Positions 1 to 7,599 of a stretch of DNA of 64,000 nucleotides are shown piece by piece. The notes under the pieces were generated by a model. That model searched no databases and was not told the origin of the DNA. It saw only the letters and a list, made by a program, of their open reading frames with translations. The position numbers were made by a program, and so were the translations under genes. This DNA comes from JBBSNV01 sp964458605 (GTDB taxonomy: Bacteria > Pseudomonadota > Alphaproteobacteria > Reyranellales > JAQSWP01). Every line of letters starts with the position of its first letter. Within the stretch, counting starts at the first letter, position 1. Location: positions 58,007 to 122,006 of the forward strand of contig CAYWLS010000011.1 in assembly GCA_964458605.1 (NCBI GenBank), read 5' to 3'.

Positions 1-189
1 ACGCGTTCGACGGAGGATCTGTCGTTCTGGATGCTGAGTGGATTCTCCACCGGCGTGGCGCTGTGGATCGTCTACGGCTTCATGCTGCGCGAGCCGCCGA
101 TCGTGCTGTTCAACGCCATCACGCTCAGCCTCGCCATGACCCTGCTGTGGCTGAAAATATCGACCTCCCGCCGGCTACCGCGCCTGTGA
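1..189 (+). CDS. SemiSWEET/MtN3-type sugar transporter, 3' end only
   Basis: The gene enters from the left edge, so only its last 62 codons are visible. The peptide has a short loop followed by two hydrophobic helices, with a G-x-W-I-V-Y-G pattern and an F-N-A-I-T-L segment like the third helix of bacterial SemiSWEETs. Family members are about 90 residues long, have three transmembrane helices, and dimerise to move sugars across the inner membrane. The assignment rests on this pattern alone, and the substrate cannot be told. About 110 bases without a clear hairpin separate it from the next gene. Confidence 0.6.
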   Translation, partial: TRSTEDLSFWMLSGFSTGVALWIVYGFMLREPPIVLFNAITLSLAMTLLWLKISTSRRLPRL

Positions 190-298
190 CGCTGCGCGAC
201 GTCGCGATGAGCGGGGAACGTCGGCAGCGGCGCTCCACCGCACCCGGGCGCGACCGGCTTTGATGCATTTGCCGCACCGGCTGCGCTAGACTGGCGCC

Positions 299-1480
299 GT
301 GCCTGACAGCGGCGACCAGCTCACCATCGACGTGAACGAGGGCATCGGCCAGATCGATGCCGCGGCCTGGGACGCCTGCGCCCTGCCGCCCGAAAGCGAC
401 GGCAATCCCTTCGTCAGCCACGCCTTCCTGCTGGCGCTGGAGGACAGCGGCTCGGTCGGCGGTCGGTCGGGCTGGCAGCCGCAGCACCTCACCGCCATCG
501 GCCCCGACGGCACTCTTCTGGGCTGCATGCCGCTCTACCTCAAATCGCACTCCCAGGGCGAGTATGTGTTCGATCACGGCTGGGCCGACGCCTTCGAGCG
601 CGCCGGCGGCCAGTATTACCCCAAGCTGCAGGCGGCCGTGCCGTTCACGCCGGTGCCGGGCCGACGCATCCTGGTGCGCCCCGGCCCCTATGCCGAGCAA
701 GTGGCCGACGCGCTGGGCGCCACGCTGGCCGAGATCACGCAGCGCAACGAGCTGTCGTCGGCCCATGTCACCTTCTGCAGCGAAGACGAATGGGAAAGGC
801 TGGGGCGGCTAGGCTATTTGCAGCGCCTGGGCCAGCAATATCACTGGCACAATGCGGGCTACGCATCGTTCGACGACTTCCTGGGCGCGCTCGCCTCGCG
901 CAAGCGCAAGGCCATCCGCAAGGAACGCGAGGCCGTCCACAAGGCCGGGCTGACCATGCGCCAGTTGAGCGGCGCGCAGATCGAGCCGCGTCACTGGGAT
1001 GCGTTCTTCGCCTTCTACATGGATACCGGCTCGCGCAAATGGGGCCGGCCGTACCTGACGCGCAAGTTCTTCGAGCTGCTGGGCCGGCGGATGGCGGACA
1101 GCGTTGTGCTGATGACCGCCGAGCAAGCCGACGGCCGCCTGGTCGCCGGCGCGCTCAACCTCAAAGGGCGGGAAGCGCTGTACGGCCGCAACTGGGGCTG
1201 CATCGAGGACTACCGCTTCCTCCACTTCGAAGCCTGCTACTACCAGGCGATCGACTACGCCATCGCCCACGGGCTGAAGCGTGTCGAGGCCGGCGCCCAG
1301 GGCGAGCACAAGATCCAGCGCGGCTACCTGCCCACGCCCACCTACTCCGCCCACTGGATCGCCAACAAGAGCTTCCGCGCCGCGGTCGACGACTATCTGC
1401 AGCGCGAACGCCAGGCGATGCGGGAGCAGATCGACGATCTGGGCGAATATTCCCCGTTCCGCAAAGCCGGCGACAGCTAG
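299..1480 (+). CDS. FemAB-like GNAT-fold acyltransferase (peptidogalycan biosynthesis family)
   Basis: This 393-residue protein looks like the PF04339/COG3146 family, GNAT-fold proteins related to FemAB aminoacyl transferases and thought to act on cell-wall or cell-surface precursors. Visible family features are a conserved N-terminal segment ending in S-H-A-F-L-L, a basic R-K-R-K-A-I-R-K-E-R stretch near residue 205, and a C-terminal region rich in aromatic and Glu/His residues. There is no signal peptide, so it should be cytoplasmic. The start is a GTG; no ATG in this frame lies usefully close. The exact substrate of the family is not established. It stands alone, tail-to-tail with the amidase gene (8-nt gap). 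Confidence 0.75.
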   Translation: MPDSGDQLTIDVNEGIGQIDAAAWDACALPPESDGNPFVSHAFLLALEDSGSVGGRSGWQPQHLTAIGPDGTLLGCMPLYLKSHSQGEYVFDHGWADAFERAGGQYYPKLQAAVPFTPVPGRRILVRPGPYAEQVADALGATLAEITQRNELSSAHVTFCSEDEWERLGRLGYLQRLGQQYHWHNAGYASFDDFLGALASRKRKAIRKEREAVHKAGLTMRQLSGAQIEPRHWDAFFAFYMDTGSRKWGRPYLTRKFFELLGRRMADSVVLMTAEQADGRLVAGALNLKGREALYGRNWGCIEDYRFLHFEACYYQAIDYAIAHGLKRVEAGAQGEHKIQRGYLPTPTYSAHWIANKSFRAAVDDYLQRERQAMREQIDDLGEYSPFRKAGDS

Positions 1481-1488
1481 GGTTGCGG

Positions 1489-2880
1489 CTAGGGCTGCGG
1501 CCAGGGTTTCTGCGTCGGGCGCATCGTCTCGTAGGCATGGGCCAGCCGCAGCACTCCGGCATCGTCGAAGCGATGGCCGACGATCTGCAGCCCGATCGGC
1601 ATGCCGTCCGAGCCATAGCCGCAATTGATCGAGGCCGCCGGCTGTTCGGACTGGTTGAACGGCGCGGTGAAGGCGATGTGCTCGAACGGCCTGGCCGGAT
1701 CGCCGCCGGGACAGGGCTGGTCGGCTTCATAGGCGGTGATCGGCGAGGTCGGGCTGAGCACGAAGTCGAAAGGCTGCGTCGCCGCCACCGCCTTCTGGCG
1801 AATCGCCATGATCTGGTTGAAGCCGCGAATCACGTCGATACCGCTGAGACCGGCGGCGCGCCGACACCATTGCACGATGAAGGGCAGCACCTTGTCCTGG
1901 CGCGCCTGCGGCATCAGCGACAGGTCGCTGAGCGCGCGGGCCTGGAAGAAACGGTCGATGCCGTCCATCATCTCGGTCGTCATGAACGGCCCGACGGGCT
2001 CGACAATCGCACCGGCACCCTGTAGCAGCCTGGCCGCCTCTTCCACCGCCGCCGCGACATCGGGCCGGGCTTTGCTGCCGACGCCGATATCCAGCATCAG
2101 GCCGATCTTCAGCCCCTTCACCTCGCCATACAGATGGGCGACATAGTCGGCACCGTCATAGGGCAAGCCCATGTAGTCGCGCGCATCGGGCTTGCCGATC
2201 TGGTTCAGCAGCAGGGCCGCATCGCGCACGGTGCGCGTCATCGGTCCGGTGACCCGGCCCAGGAACGGCGGATCGATCGGCACGCGTCCCAGGCTGGGCT
2301 TGAGCGCGAATACGCCGCAATAGGCCGCCGGCAAGCGCACCGAGCCGCCGATATCGGTCCCCAGGGCGATCGGTCCGTAGCCCGCCGCCAATGCCGCACC
2401 GGCGCCGGAACTCGAGCCGGCGGTGTTGCGGTCGGTGTTCCAGGGATTGCGCGTGACGCCGTGCAGGCTGGAGACGCCGGAGGCCAGCATGCCGAAATCC
2501 GGCATGGTGGTCTTGCCGAGGATGACGCAGCCCGCCTCGCGCACCCGTGCCGCCGGCGGCGCGTCGACCGGCGCCTTGACCGACAGGTCGGCGGCACCGG
2601 TGCCGATCGGCGTGGCCGCGCCCCTGGTGGCGATGTTCTCCTTGAGCGTGATCGGCACGCCGTCCAGCGGACCCAGCGGCGTGCCCCGCCGCCAGCGGCT
2701 CTCCGAGGCGCGGGCCTGTTCGAGCGCGCCTTCGCGATCGACCAGGAACATCGCGTTGATCCGGGGCTCCCAGGCGTCTATGCGCGCCAGCGCCGCCTTG
2801 GCCGATTCGACCGGCGACAATTCCTTCCTGCGATAGGCGCTGGCCAGTTCGACAGCCGACAGATCGTGCAGCGCGGTCAT
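1489..2880 (-). CDS. amidase (amidase-signature family)
   Basis: A 463-residue enzyme of the amidase-signature superfamily, hydrolases that cleave C-N bonds in amides. The Ser-cisSer-Lys triad is visible: Lys80 in L-K-E-N-I, the G-S-S-S-G segment at 155-159, and the nucleophile Ser180 in T-D-I-G-G-S-V-R. Length is normal. Fused upstream reading would lengthen the frame to 575 codons, but the ATG used here begins the family homology and leaves 31 nt to the DUF2007 gene upstream. It lacks the gatCAB neighbours expected of a Glu-tRNA amidotransferase subunit, so a catabolic or detoxifying amidase is more likely. It is the last gene of the clpS-clpA-DUF2007-amidase string. Confidence 0.85.
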   Translation of the reverse strand: MTALHDLSAVELASAYRRKELSPVESAKAALARIDAWEPRINAMFLVDREGALEQARASESRWRRGTPLGPLDGVPITLKENIATRGAATPIGTGAADLSVKAPVDAPPAARVREAGCVILGKTTMPDFGMLASGVSSLHGVTRNPWNTDRNTAGSSSGAGAALAAGYGPIALGTDIGGSVRLPAAYCGVFALKPSLGRVPIDPPFLGRVTGPMTRTVRDAALLLNQIGKPDARDYMGLPYDGADYVAHLYGEVKGLKIGLMLDIGVGSKARPDVAAAVEEAARLLQGAGAIVEPVGPFMTTEMMDGIDRFFQARALSDLSLMPQARQDKVLPFIVQWCRRAAGLSGIDVIRGFNQIMAIRQKAVAATQPFDFVLSPTSPITAYEADQPCPGGDPARPFEHIAFTAPFNQSEQPAASINCGYGSDGMPIGLQIVGHRFDDAGVLRLAHAYETMRPTQKPWPQP

Positions 2881-2911
2881 GGATGCCTCCCCCGTTCGTC
2901 GCGGATCGCGC

Positions 2912-3346
2912 TCAGGTTGCCGCCGTCCACTCCGCGCCGCAAGCGCGGCAATGGCGCTGCCGGCTGGGCAGCAGCATGGGGGCGCTGAACAGCGCGGTGA
3001 TGAGGGCGCTGAGTGGCGAGCGGGCGCGGAAGATGTCGGCCGACCGGCAGGACGGACAACGCTCGGTATCGTCGGCCTCGACGATGCCTGCGGCATCGAA
3101 ACGCTGCAGGCCGCGTCGCAACTCGCCGCGGCGCACGTCGTCCAGCAGGCGCAGCGCCGCCGGGGCGTCGCCCTGATCCAGCACCAGGAGCTTGATGCCG
3201 CCGATCGCCAGCGCATAGCCCCAGTCGGCGGCGACGGTGTTGTTGTCGCCCAGCCGGCAGGCGATACCGTTGCTTTCCAGCAGCCCGCGCGCCATGTGCG
3301 CCTCGTTCCAGTCGATGAAACGAGCGACGATGGCGGGCGAATTCAT
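2912..3346 (-). CDS. DUF2007-domain protein with C-terminal zinc ribbon
   Basis: This 144-residue protein has an N-terminal DUF2007-like domain, with residues 5-60 carrying the typical I-D-W-N-E-A-H-M-A-R-G-L-L-E-S-N-G-I pattern. The C-terminal zinc ribbon is made of C97-x2-C100 and C133-x2-C136. Residues 108-125 between the Cys pairs are hydrophobic. DUF2007 proteins are described only as putative signal-transducing proteins, so no function is assigned. It lies 24 nt downstream of clpA and 31 nt upstream of the amidase, probably on the same transcript, which would make it a candidate accessory of the Clp protease. Confidence 0.75.
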   Translation of the reverse strand: MNSPAIVARFIDWNEAHMARGLLESNGIACRLGDNNTVAADWGYALAIGGIKLLVLDQGDAPAALRLLDDVRRGELRRGLQRFDAAGIVEADDTERCPSCRSADIFRARSPLSALITALFSAPMLLPSRQRHCRACGAEWTAAT

Positions 3347-3370
3347 CGTGCGGACGTGCCGACAGCGCCG

Positions 3371-5677
3371 CTAGTGCAGCAGCGCCGTCTCCTTGGGCTT
3401 CTCGAGCTTGCGCGGCTCGGGCTCGGGGAAGGTGAAGCTGAGCTTGTCGGCTTCCTTGTCCAGGCCGACCACCACGACGCCGCCCTTGACCAGCTTGCCG
3501 AACAGCAGCTCCTCGGCCAGCGGTTTCTTGACGTGCTCCTGGATCACGCGGGCCAGCGGCCGGGCGCCGTAGAGCTTGTCGAAGCCCTTCTTGGCCAGCC
3601 AGCCGCGCGCATCCTCGTTGATCTCGACGATCACCTGGCGCTCCGCCAACTGACCTTCCAGCTCGATGACGAACTTGTCGACCACGCGGTTCATGACTTC
3701 CGGCGACAGGCTGTTGAAGCGGATCACCGCATCGAGCCGATTGCGGAACTCCGGCGTGAACATGCGGTTGATCGCCTCGAGGTCGTCGTCCATGCGCACT
3801 TCGCGCTCGAAGCCGATCGGCGCCTTTGCCAGGTCGGCCGCGCCGGCATTGGTGGTCATGCACAGGATCACGTTGCGGAAGTCGACCGAACGGCCGTTGT
3901 GGTCGGTCAGTTTGCCGTAATCCATCACCTGCAGCAGGATGTTGAACAGGTCCGGATGCGCCTTCTCGATCTCGTCCAGCAGCAGCACGCTGTGCGGATG
4001 CTGGTTGATGGCGTCGGTCAGCAGGCCGCCCTGATCGAAGCCGACATAGCCTGGCGGCGCGCCGATCAGGCGCGACACGCTGTGGCGCTCCATGTATTCG
4101 GACATGTCGAAACGGATCAGCTCGACGCCCAGAATGCGCGCCAGCTGGCGCGTCACTTCGGTCTTGCCCACGCCGGTCGGTCCGGCCAATAGATAGGAAC
4201 CGATCGGCTTGTCGCCCTGGCGCAGGCCGGCGCGCGCCAGCTTGATCGCCGCCGAAAGCGACTCGATCGCCCCGTCCTGGCCGTAGACCACGGTCTTGAG
4301 GTCGCGATCGATGTGGCGCAGCACCTCGGTATCGTCTTTCGACACGCTCTTGGGCGGGATGCGCGCGATCTTGGCCACCACCGCCTCGATGTCCTTGACC
4401 GCGATGGTCTTCTTGCGCTTGTTCTCCGGCACCAGCATCTGCGCCGCGCCCACTTCGTCGATCACGTCGATCGCCTTGTCGGGCAGCTTGCGGTCGTTGA
4501 TGTACTTGGCCGCCAGTTCGACCGCGGCGCGGATCGCTTCGGTCGTGTAGCGCACGTTGTGGTGTTCTTCGTAATAGGGCTTCAGGCCCTGCAGGATCTT
4601 GACCGTGTCTTCGACAGTGGGTTCGACCACGTCGATCTTCTGGAAGCGCCGCACCAGGGCGCGGTCCTTCTCGAAGTAGTTGCGGAACTCCTTGTAGGTG
4701 GTCGAGCCGATGCAACGCAGCTCGCCGGACGCCAGCACCGGCTTGAGCAGGTTGGAGGCATCCATCGAGCCACCCGAGGTGGCGCCGGCGCCGATCACGG
4801 TATGGATCTCGTCGATGAACAGGATGGCGCCCGGCCGCGCCTTCAGCTCGGCCAGCACCGCCTTGAGCCGCTCCTCGAAGTCGCCGCGATAGCGCGTGCC
4901 GGCCAGCAGCGACCCCATGTCGAGCGAGAAGATCACCGCGTCCTTCAGCACGTCGGGCACTTCGCCGTTGACGATCTTGCGCGCCAGGCCTTCGGCGATG
5001 GCGGTCTTGCCGACCCCGGGATCGCCGACATAGAGCGGATTGTTCTTGCTGCGCCGGCACAGGATCTGGATGGTGCGCTCGACCTCGGCCTCGCGGCCGA
5101 TCAGGGGATCGATGCGCCCTTCCTTGGCCTTCTTGTTCAGATCGACGCAATAGGCCGAGAGCGCTTCGTCGCCTTGTTTGACCACGGTGTCCGCCTGTGA
5201 ATCCTCGTCGGCGCCGGAAACGCGCCGGCTCTTGCTCTGGCCGGGCACCTTGGCGATGCCATGGCTGATGTAGTTGACCGCGTCGAGCCGCGACATGTCC
5301 TGCTGCTGCAGGAAATAGACGGCATGGCTCTCGCGTTCGGAGAACATGGCCACCAGGACATTGGCGCCGGTGACCTCCTCGCGGCCGGAGGACTGCACAT
5401 GGATGGCCGCGCGCTGCACGACGCGCTGGAAGCCGTCGGTGGGCTGCGGATCGCGCCCGCGTCCCGTCGCCAGCCCGGCCAGTTCGACTTCGATATAGCC
5501 GGTCAGATCGCGGCGCAGCCGGTCGATATCGACGCCGCAGGCGCGCAACACGGCCACCGCGTCGCTGTCTTCGGTCAGCGCCAGCAGCAGGTGTTCGAGA
5601 GTCGAATATTCGTGGCGGTGTTCGCCGGCCAACGCGATCGCGCGATGCAAGGTCTTTTCCAGGTTACGTGACAGCAT
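3371..5677 (-). CDS. clpA: ATP-dependent Clp protease ATP-binding subunit ClpA
   Basis: ClpA is the AAA+ unfoldase that feeds substrates to ClpP. The 768-residue protein has an N-terminal double Clp-N repeat (1-145), D1 with Walker A G-D-P-G-V-G-K-T at 218-225 and Walker B ending D289-E290, and D2 with Walker A G-P-T-G-V-G-K-T at 499-506 and Walker B near 566-570. The ClpP-docking I-G-F tripeptide is present (A-P-I-G-F-E-R). There is no ClpB-type middle coiled coil, which with the adjacent clpS fixes it as ClpA. It starts 28 nt downstream of clpS, the usual co-transcribed pair. Confidence 0.97.
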   Translation of the reverse strand: MLSRNLEKTLHRAIALAGEHRHEYSTLEHLLLALTEDSDAVAVLRACGVDIDRLRRDLTGYIEVELAGLATGRGRDPQPTDGFQRVVQRAAIHVQSSGREEVTGANVLVAMFSERESHAVYFLQQQDMSRLDAVNYISHGIAKVPGQSKSRRVSGADEDSQADTVVKQGDEALSAYCVDLNKKAKEGRIDPLIGREAEVERTIQILCRRSKNNPLYVGDPGVGKTAIAEGLARKIVNGEVPDVLKDAVIFSLDMGSLLAGTRYRGDFEERLKAVLAELKARPGAILFIDEIHTVIGAGATSGGSMDASNLLKPVLASGELRCIGSTTYKEFRNYFEKDRALVRRFQKIDVVEPTVEDTVKILQGLKPYYEEHHNVRYTTEAIRAAVELAAKYINDRKLPDKAIDVIDEVGAAQMLVPENKRKKTIAVKDIEAVVAKIARIPPKSVSKDDTEVLRHIDRDLKTVVYGQDGAIESLSAAIKLARAGLRQGDKPIGSYLLAGPTGVGKTEVTRQLARILGVELIRFDMSEYMERHSVSRLIGAPPGYVGFDQGGLLTDAINQHPHSVLLLDEIEKAHPDLFNILLQVMDYGKLTDHNGRSVDFRNVILCMTTNAGAADLAKAPIGFEREVRMDDDLEAINRMFTPEFRNRLDAVIRFNSLSPEVMNRVVDKFVIELEGQLAERQVIVEINEDARGWLAKKGFDKLYGARPLARVIQEHVKKPLAEELLFGKLVKGGVVVVGLDKEADKLSFTFPEPEPRKLEKPKETALLH

Positions 5678-5705
5678 CGGCGATCTCCTTACTGTTCAAT
5701 CAACG

Positions 5706-6032
5706 CTACTCTTTCTCGAGGGTGCATTGCAGGGGGTGCTGGTGGCGCCGCGCGTCGTTCATCACCTGGGCGACCTTGGTCTCGGCCACCTCATAGGTGT
5801 AGACGCCGCACACGCCCACGCCACGCTGATGCACGTGCAGCATGATGCGCGTCGCCTCGTCCTCGCTCTTGCCGAAATACAGTTCGAGAACCCGCACGAC
5901 GAATTCCATCGGCGTGTAATCGTCGTTCAGCATCAAGACCTTGTACATGGACGGCTTCTTGGTCTTGGCCCGCGTCTTGGTGACGACGCCAGTCTGTCCG
6001 TCCGATCCGTTACGCTTGTCGCCCTCGCTCAT
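5706..6032 (-). CDS. clpS: ATP-dependent Clp protease adaptor ClpS
   Basis: A 108-residue adaptor that binds N-degron substrates and hands them to ClpA. The core carries the family signature L-N-D-D-Y-T-P-M-E-F-V at about residues 34-44, followed by the H-x-x-G-x-G-x-C-G-x-Y-T-Y-E-V-A-E-T-K segment that forms the N-degron pocket and ClpA-docking surface. The first 26 residues are polar and charged, as in the flexible N-terminal tail needed for delivery. It is the promoter-proximal gene of the clpS-clpA operon. A hairpin at 6116-6147 separates it from the phasin gene upstream. Confidence 0.97.
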   Translation of the reverse strand: MSEGDKRNGSDGQTGVVTKTRAKTKKPSMYKVLMLNDDYTPMEFVVRVLELYFGKSEDEATRIMLHVHQRGVGVCGVYTYEVAETKVAQVMNDARRHQHPLQCTLEKE

Positions 6033-6115
6033 GCGATAAAGATGCTCCCGACCCGGCGAAACTTCAATCCACCCGCCATCAGATACCCTTCGCCATCAGG
6101 GGCATCGCCGGCGAC

Positions 6116-6147
6116 AAAAAAAGCCCGGCGCGCGGCCGGGCTTTTTT
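6116..6147 (-). terminator. rho-independent terminator of the phasin gene
   Basis: A 7-bp GC-rich perfect stem (positions 6123-6129 with 6135-6141) and a 5-nt loop are followed on the minus strand by seven T residues. A T run on the other side makes it structurally symmetrical. It lies just downstream of the phasin stop and upstream of clpS, so it should isolate clpS-clpA from phasin transcription. Confidence 0.85.
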
Positions 6148-6167
6148 CCGTTCGAAACCGTCGGACG

Positions 6168-6575
6168 TCAGGCGGCCGACTGCTTCAGCATGGTCTCGAC
6201 CGCGACGTTGAACCGCTCGCTGATCGGCGCGAACGCCTCCTGGGCGGTCTTGACGCCGATCTCGGACAGCTTGGCGGTCTCGTCGAACAGCGCGTCGAAG
6301 CTCTGACGCACATATTGACCCTGCCACTCGACCAGGTCCTTGAGATTCTTGGCCGCGAAAACTTCCTTGGCGGCGCCCACGCCGCTCTCGAGCGCCTTCT
6401 GGTTGAAGGCCATCCAGCTCTTGGCGATCGATTCGAAGCCCTTGGCCAGCATGTTGCCCGACGCCATCAGGGCATCGAGATTGTCTTTGCCGACGCTGGC
6501 CGCCTCGTCGTAGCCCTTGAACGCCGAGCCGGCGGCTTTTATCGCCGTCTCGACCGGGTTGATGTAGTCGCTCAT
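6168..6575 (-). CDS. phasin family protein (polyhydroxyalkanoate granule coat)
   Basis: A 135-residue amphipathic, mostly helical protein of the phasin family (phasin_2 type), which coats polyhydroxyalkanoate granules. It lacks Cys and Trp-rich motifs, contains the typical repeated Ala/Lys/Phe pattern and the F-A-A-K-N-L-K-D-L-V-E-W-Q segment, and has no signal peptide. The ATG was chosen because an A-A-G-G-A-G-A ribosome site precedes it and the phasin homology begins there; a start 13 codons upstream would have no such site. The upstream region holds a sigma70-like promoter flanked by two CTGC-N3-GCA(G/A) operators typical of PhaR control, supporting a storage-granule role. A strong terminator follows. 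Confidence 0.9.
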   Translation of the reverse strand: MSDYINPVETAIKAAGSAFKGYDEAASVGKDNLDALMASGNMLAKGFESIAKSWMAFNQKALESGVGAAKEVFAAKNLKDLVEWQGQYVRQSFDALFDETAKLSEIGVKTAQEAFAPISERFNVAVETMLKQSAA

Positions 6576-6627
6576 GTCGCTCTCCTTGCAAATGGGGATA
6601 GGCGAAGCCGACACACGCGCTTAGCCT

Positions 6628-6643
6628 TTGCTGCATTGCAGCA
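6628..6643. promoter_or_regulatory. PhaR-type operator 1 (CTGC-N3-GCAG palindrome)
   Basis: The central 15 bases read TGCTGCATTGCAGCA, a perfect palindrome around one base and an exact match to the CTGC-N3-GCAG pattern bound by PhaR in alphaproteobacteria. On the minus strand it begins about 8 nt downstream of the -10 hexamer, so bound repressor would cover the likely transcription start of the phasin gene. Confidence 0.75.
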
Positions 6644-6650
6644 TAGACTA

Positions 6651-6678
6651 AATATAGGAACCTCCCGCGCCGGGTCAA
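6651..6678 (-). promoter_or_regulatory. sigma70-like promoter of the phasin gene
   Basis: Read on the minus strand, TTGACC (-35, positions 6673-6678) and TATATT (-10, 6651-6656) are separated by 16 bases. It sits between the two PhaR-type boxes and 75 nt upstream of the phasin start codon. The hexamers are close to consensus in an otherwise GC-rich region. Confidence 0.7.
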
Positions 6679-6684
6679 GCAAAA

Positions 6685-6700
6685 TTGCTGCGATGCAACA
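6685..6700. promoter_or_regulatory. PhaR-type operator 2 (imperfect)
   Basis: TTGCTGCGATGCAACA resembles the first box but has GCAA instead of GCAG in the right half. Its centre is about 57 bp from that of box 1, near five helical turns, and it lies just upstream of the -35 hexamer. Two boxes bracketing one promoter would suit cooperative or looped repression; this is inference. Confidence 0.6.
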
Positions 6701-6720
6701 ATTAACTTAACCTTCTGGTA

Positions 6721-7392
6721 TTAGTACTCAATACCCCTTGGACCGACCCGCAGCCGCCAAACCTGCGTCTGGTCGCCCCGAAACGACGCCGGCGGCAGAT
6801 CCTTTACCGGATTGACCGTCACGCCGGTCGTGTCCCAGCCAAACAGCATCTTGTCGAAGCGCACGGCGCGGAAGCTGTCCATCTCGTAGAGATAGGCCGT
6901 CGAGCTGAACCGTCCGCCGTGGCAGGCGCTCACCGCCCAATAGAAAGCGTTGGAGGGAATGTCGAACGAGCGGCTGGGAAAGGCAAAGCCGCCGCTGGCC
7001 TCGATCGCCTGACGAAGCGCGGCCACCTGTCCGGCCGACAATTCGGCGGTGGCGCGCTGACCTCGCCAGGGATCCAAAATGCCGGACGGTTCGGAGATTT
7101 CGACGCTGTTGATCACGGTCGGCCCCAGCACACGGACGATCATGTGGCCGCTGCCGTCGGGCCGCGTCTCGATGTCGTAGGCCCGCACCTGTTCCCGCCA
7201 GGTGGCGTTGTAGACCAACCGGTAGATGTCGGGCGCGCCGGCGGCGCAGGCCTTCTTGATGTCGTCGCCGCCGACGAAGCGGAACCAGTAGAAGCTGCGC
7301 AGCAGCGGGTTGTCGATCGGCAGGCTCCAGGCCGGAGCCCCCGTCAGTGCGCAAGAAAGCAACAAAAGCGCGGCGGCAATCAGTCTCTGCAT
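6721..7392 (-). CDS. secreted hypothetical protein
   Basis: I do not recognise this 223-residue protein. It opens with a clear Sec signal peptide (basic start, leucine/alanine-rich core, A-W-S cleavage region near residue 23), so it should be periplasmic or exported. The mature part is mixed alpha/beta with several Tyr/Trp/Arg residues and two widely spaced Cys residues (near 49 and 156), which could form a disulfide. It is on the same strand as the phasin gene but separated by that gene's own promoter, and faces the carboxypeptidase gene divergently. Confidence 0.6.
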   Translation of the reverse strand: MQRLIAAALLLLSCALTGAPAWSLPIDNPLLRSFYWFRFVGGDDIKKACAAGAPDIYRLVYNATWREQVRAYDIETRPDGSGHMIVRVLGPTVINSVEISEPSGILDPWRGQRATAELSAGQVAALRQAIEASGGFAFPSRSFDIPSNAFYWAVSACHGGRFSSTAYLYEMDSFRAVRFDKMLFGWDTTGVTVNPVKDLPPASFRGDQTQVWRLRVGPRGIEY

Positions 7393-7599
7393 GGCGAAAA
7401 ACCTTGGGATTTTAAGCGTTTCGCATTAGCCTACCCAAAAGCGGCGTGACGAGGGCGTCCGACACGCAAAATGTTGTGTCGCATCAAGTCGGGGGTTGCG
7501 CTGCCACGGAATTTCAATAAAATTCTCAAGATTGGGCCATAACTATCAGATTCGAGCCGCATTTCCAAGGTTTGGAAATACCGTGGCGGGGGAGAGTAC

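Noticed and set aside
3371..6032. ClpA being ClpB or ClpC.
   Set aside because: There is no middle coiled-coil domain, the I-G-F ClpP-docking loop is present and clpS is adjacent.
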